A stretch of 5,135 bases of DNA from Nocardioidaceae bacterium (GTDB lineage Bacteria; Actinomycetota; Actinomycetes; Propionibacteriales; Nocardioidaceae): the NCBI GenBank assembly GCA_020438665.1, contig JAGQUE010000196.1:1-5135 (forward strand), given 5' to 3'. Below the pieces are notes generated by a model. That model had not been told where the DNA came from. It searched no databases and worked only from the letters and a program-made list of their open reading frames with translations. The position numbers and the translations under genes were made by a program. Shown here one piece after another: positions 4,656-5,135 of this stretch; within the stretch, counting starts at the first letter, position 1, and every line of letters starts with the position of its first letter.

Positions 4656-5135
4656 ATGACCGACCAGGAACTGGGGAACCAGGCTCAGGACAAGGGGCTG
4701 AAGGGGGACGCCGTCACCTTCTGGGACGGTGTCGCGATCGGTCTGGACTCGACGGCCCCGGCCTACACCATCGCGGCCGTGCTCGGGTCGATGGCGCTCG
4801 TCGTGGGCACCCGGACGCCGGCGATCCTGCTCGTGTCGTTCCTGCCCATGGCCGCCATCGCCTCGGCGTTCTACTACCTCAACCGGGCCGACCAGGACTG
4901 TGGGACGACGTTCGCCTGGGTGACGCGGGCGATGGGTCCGTGGCTGGGGTGGGTCGGCGGGTGGGCGATCTTCATCACCGGCGTCCTCATCAACGGCGCC
5001 CAGGCCGACGTCGCCGCCAACTACAGCCTCCAGGTGCTCGGCCTGGACAAGCTGGCGGACAGCCGAGCCGTCGTGGTGGCGCTGGCCGTCGTGATGATCT
5101 TTGTGATGACCTGGATCTGCGCCATCGGCATCGAG
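4656..5135 (+). CDS. APC superfamily amino acid permease, N-terminal part (runs off the window)
   Basis: The frame is open from ATG 4656 to the window end, 160 codons with no stop. GGAGG at 4645-4649, six bases before the ATG, fixes the start. A polar cytoplasmic N-terminus (1-18) leads into transmembrane segments at roughly 25-50, 55-75, 96-117 and 139-160. AIGLDSTAPAYTIAA (27-41) sits where the broken first helix of LeuT-fold APC transporters binds the substrate amine and carboxyl groups. NRADQDCGTTFAWVTRAMGPWLGWVGGWAI (76-105) is the strongly conserved helix 2 to helix 3 region of APC permeases. The full protein should be about 450-550 residues with about 12 helices, importing or exchanging an amino acid or amine at the cytoplasmic membrane; the substrate cannot be told. 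It may have its own promoter in the 101-bp gap after the PAS kinase, or be read through from it. Confidence 0.9.
   Translation, partial: MTDQELGNQAQDKGLKGDAVTFWDGVAIGLDSTAPAYTIAAVLGSMALVVGTRTPAILLVSFLPMAAIASAFYYLNRADQDCGTTFAWVTRAMGPWLGWVGGWAIFITGVLINGAQADVAANYSLQVLGLDKLADSRAVVVALAVVMIFVMTWICAIGIE

Overview
The window is GC-rich, uses GTG starts next to ATG starts, and holds short, densely packed genes on both strands. It carries DosS/DosR (DevS/DevR, NarL/LuxR-class) two-component proteins, a DUF4386 membrane protein and an APC permease. Together these suggest a high-GC actinomycete (Actinomycetota). Genus cannot be told from the sequence alone.

Layout. Positions 1-318 (+) are the 3' end of a DUF4386-type membrane protein whose stop codon sits against a 16-bp palindrome. 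Positions 403-479 (+) are a tRNA-Arg(UCU) with an encoded CCA. Directly after it, with a ribosome binding site overlapping the tRNA 3' end, lies a GNAT acetyltransferase (496-1047, +). It converges with an acetamidase/formamidase family gene (1065-2006, -), and a single inverted repeat contains both stop codons. A 144-bp divergent spacer with two dyad elements separates the amidase from a short histidine kinase core without a sensor domain (2151-2819, +). A 214-bp convergent spacer (2820-3033) follows. It has no convincing gene but is rich in dyads, including a 20-bp inverted repeat very like a DosR/DevR box. Next comes the remnant of a DosR-like response regulator (3034-3447, -), which keeps the LuxR helix-turn-helix but has lost the phosphorylated half of its receiver. 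Only 30 bp away, head to head, is a PAS-containing histidine kinase (3478-4554, +). The window ends in the first 160 codons of an APC-superfamily amino acid permease (4656-5135, +).

How they may work together. The two kinases and the regulator look like parts of a redox/oxygen-type DosRS network of the kind common in actinomycetes. The local regulator cannot be phosphorylated in the usual way. The kinases must therefore signal to a regulator elsewhere, or the truncated protein acts as a constitutive DNA-binding protein, or the locus is decaying after a deletion. Metabolic links to the amidase (ammonia release from small amides) and the permease are possible but are not shown by the sequence. 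The most interesting signals are the truncated regulator with its breakpoint, the DosR-like box that lies upstream of no annotated gene, and the sensor-less kinase. I see no CRISPR array, insertion sequence, integrase or clearly new defence-type system.
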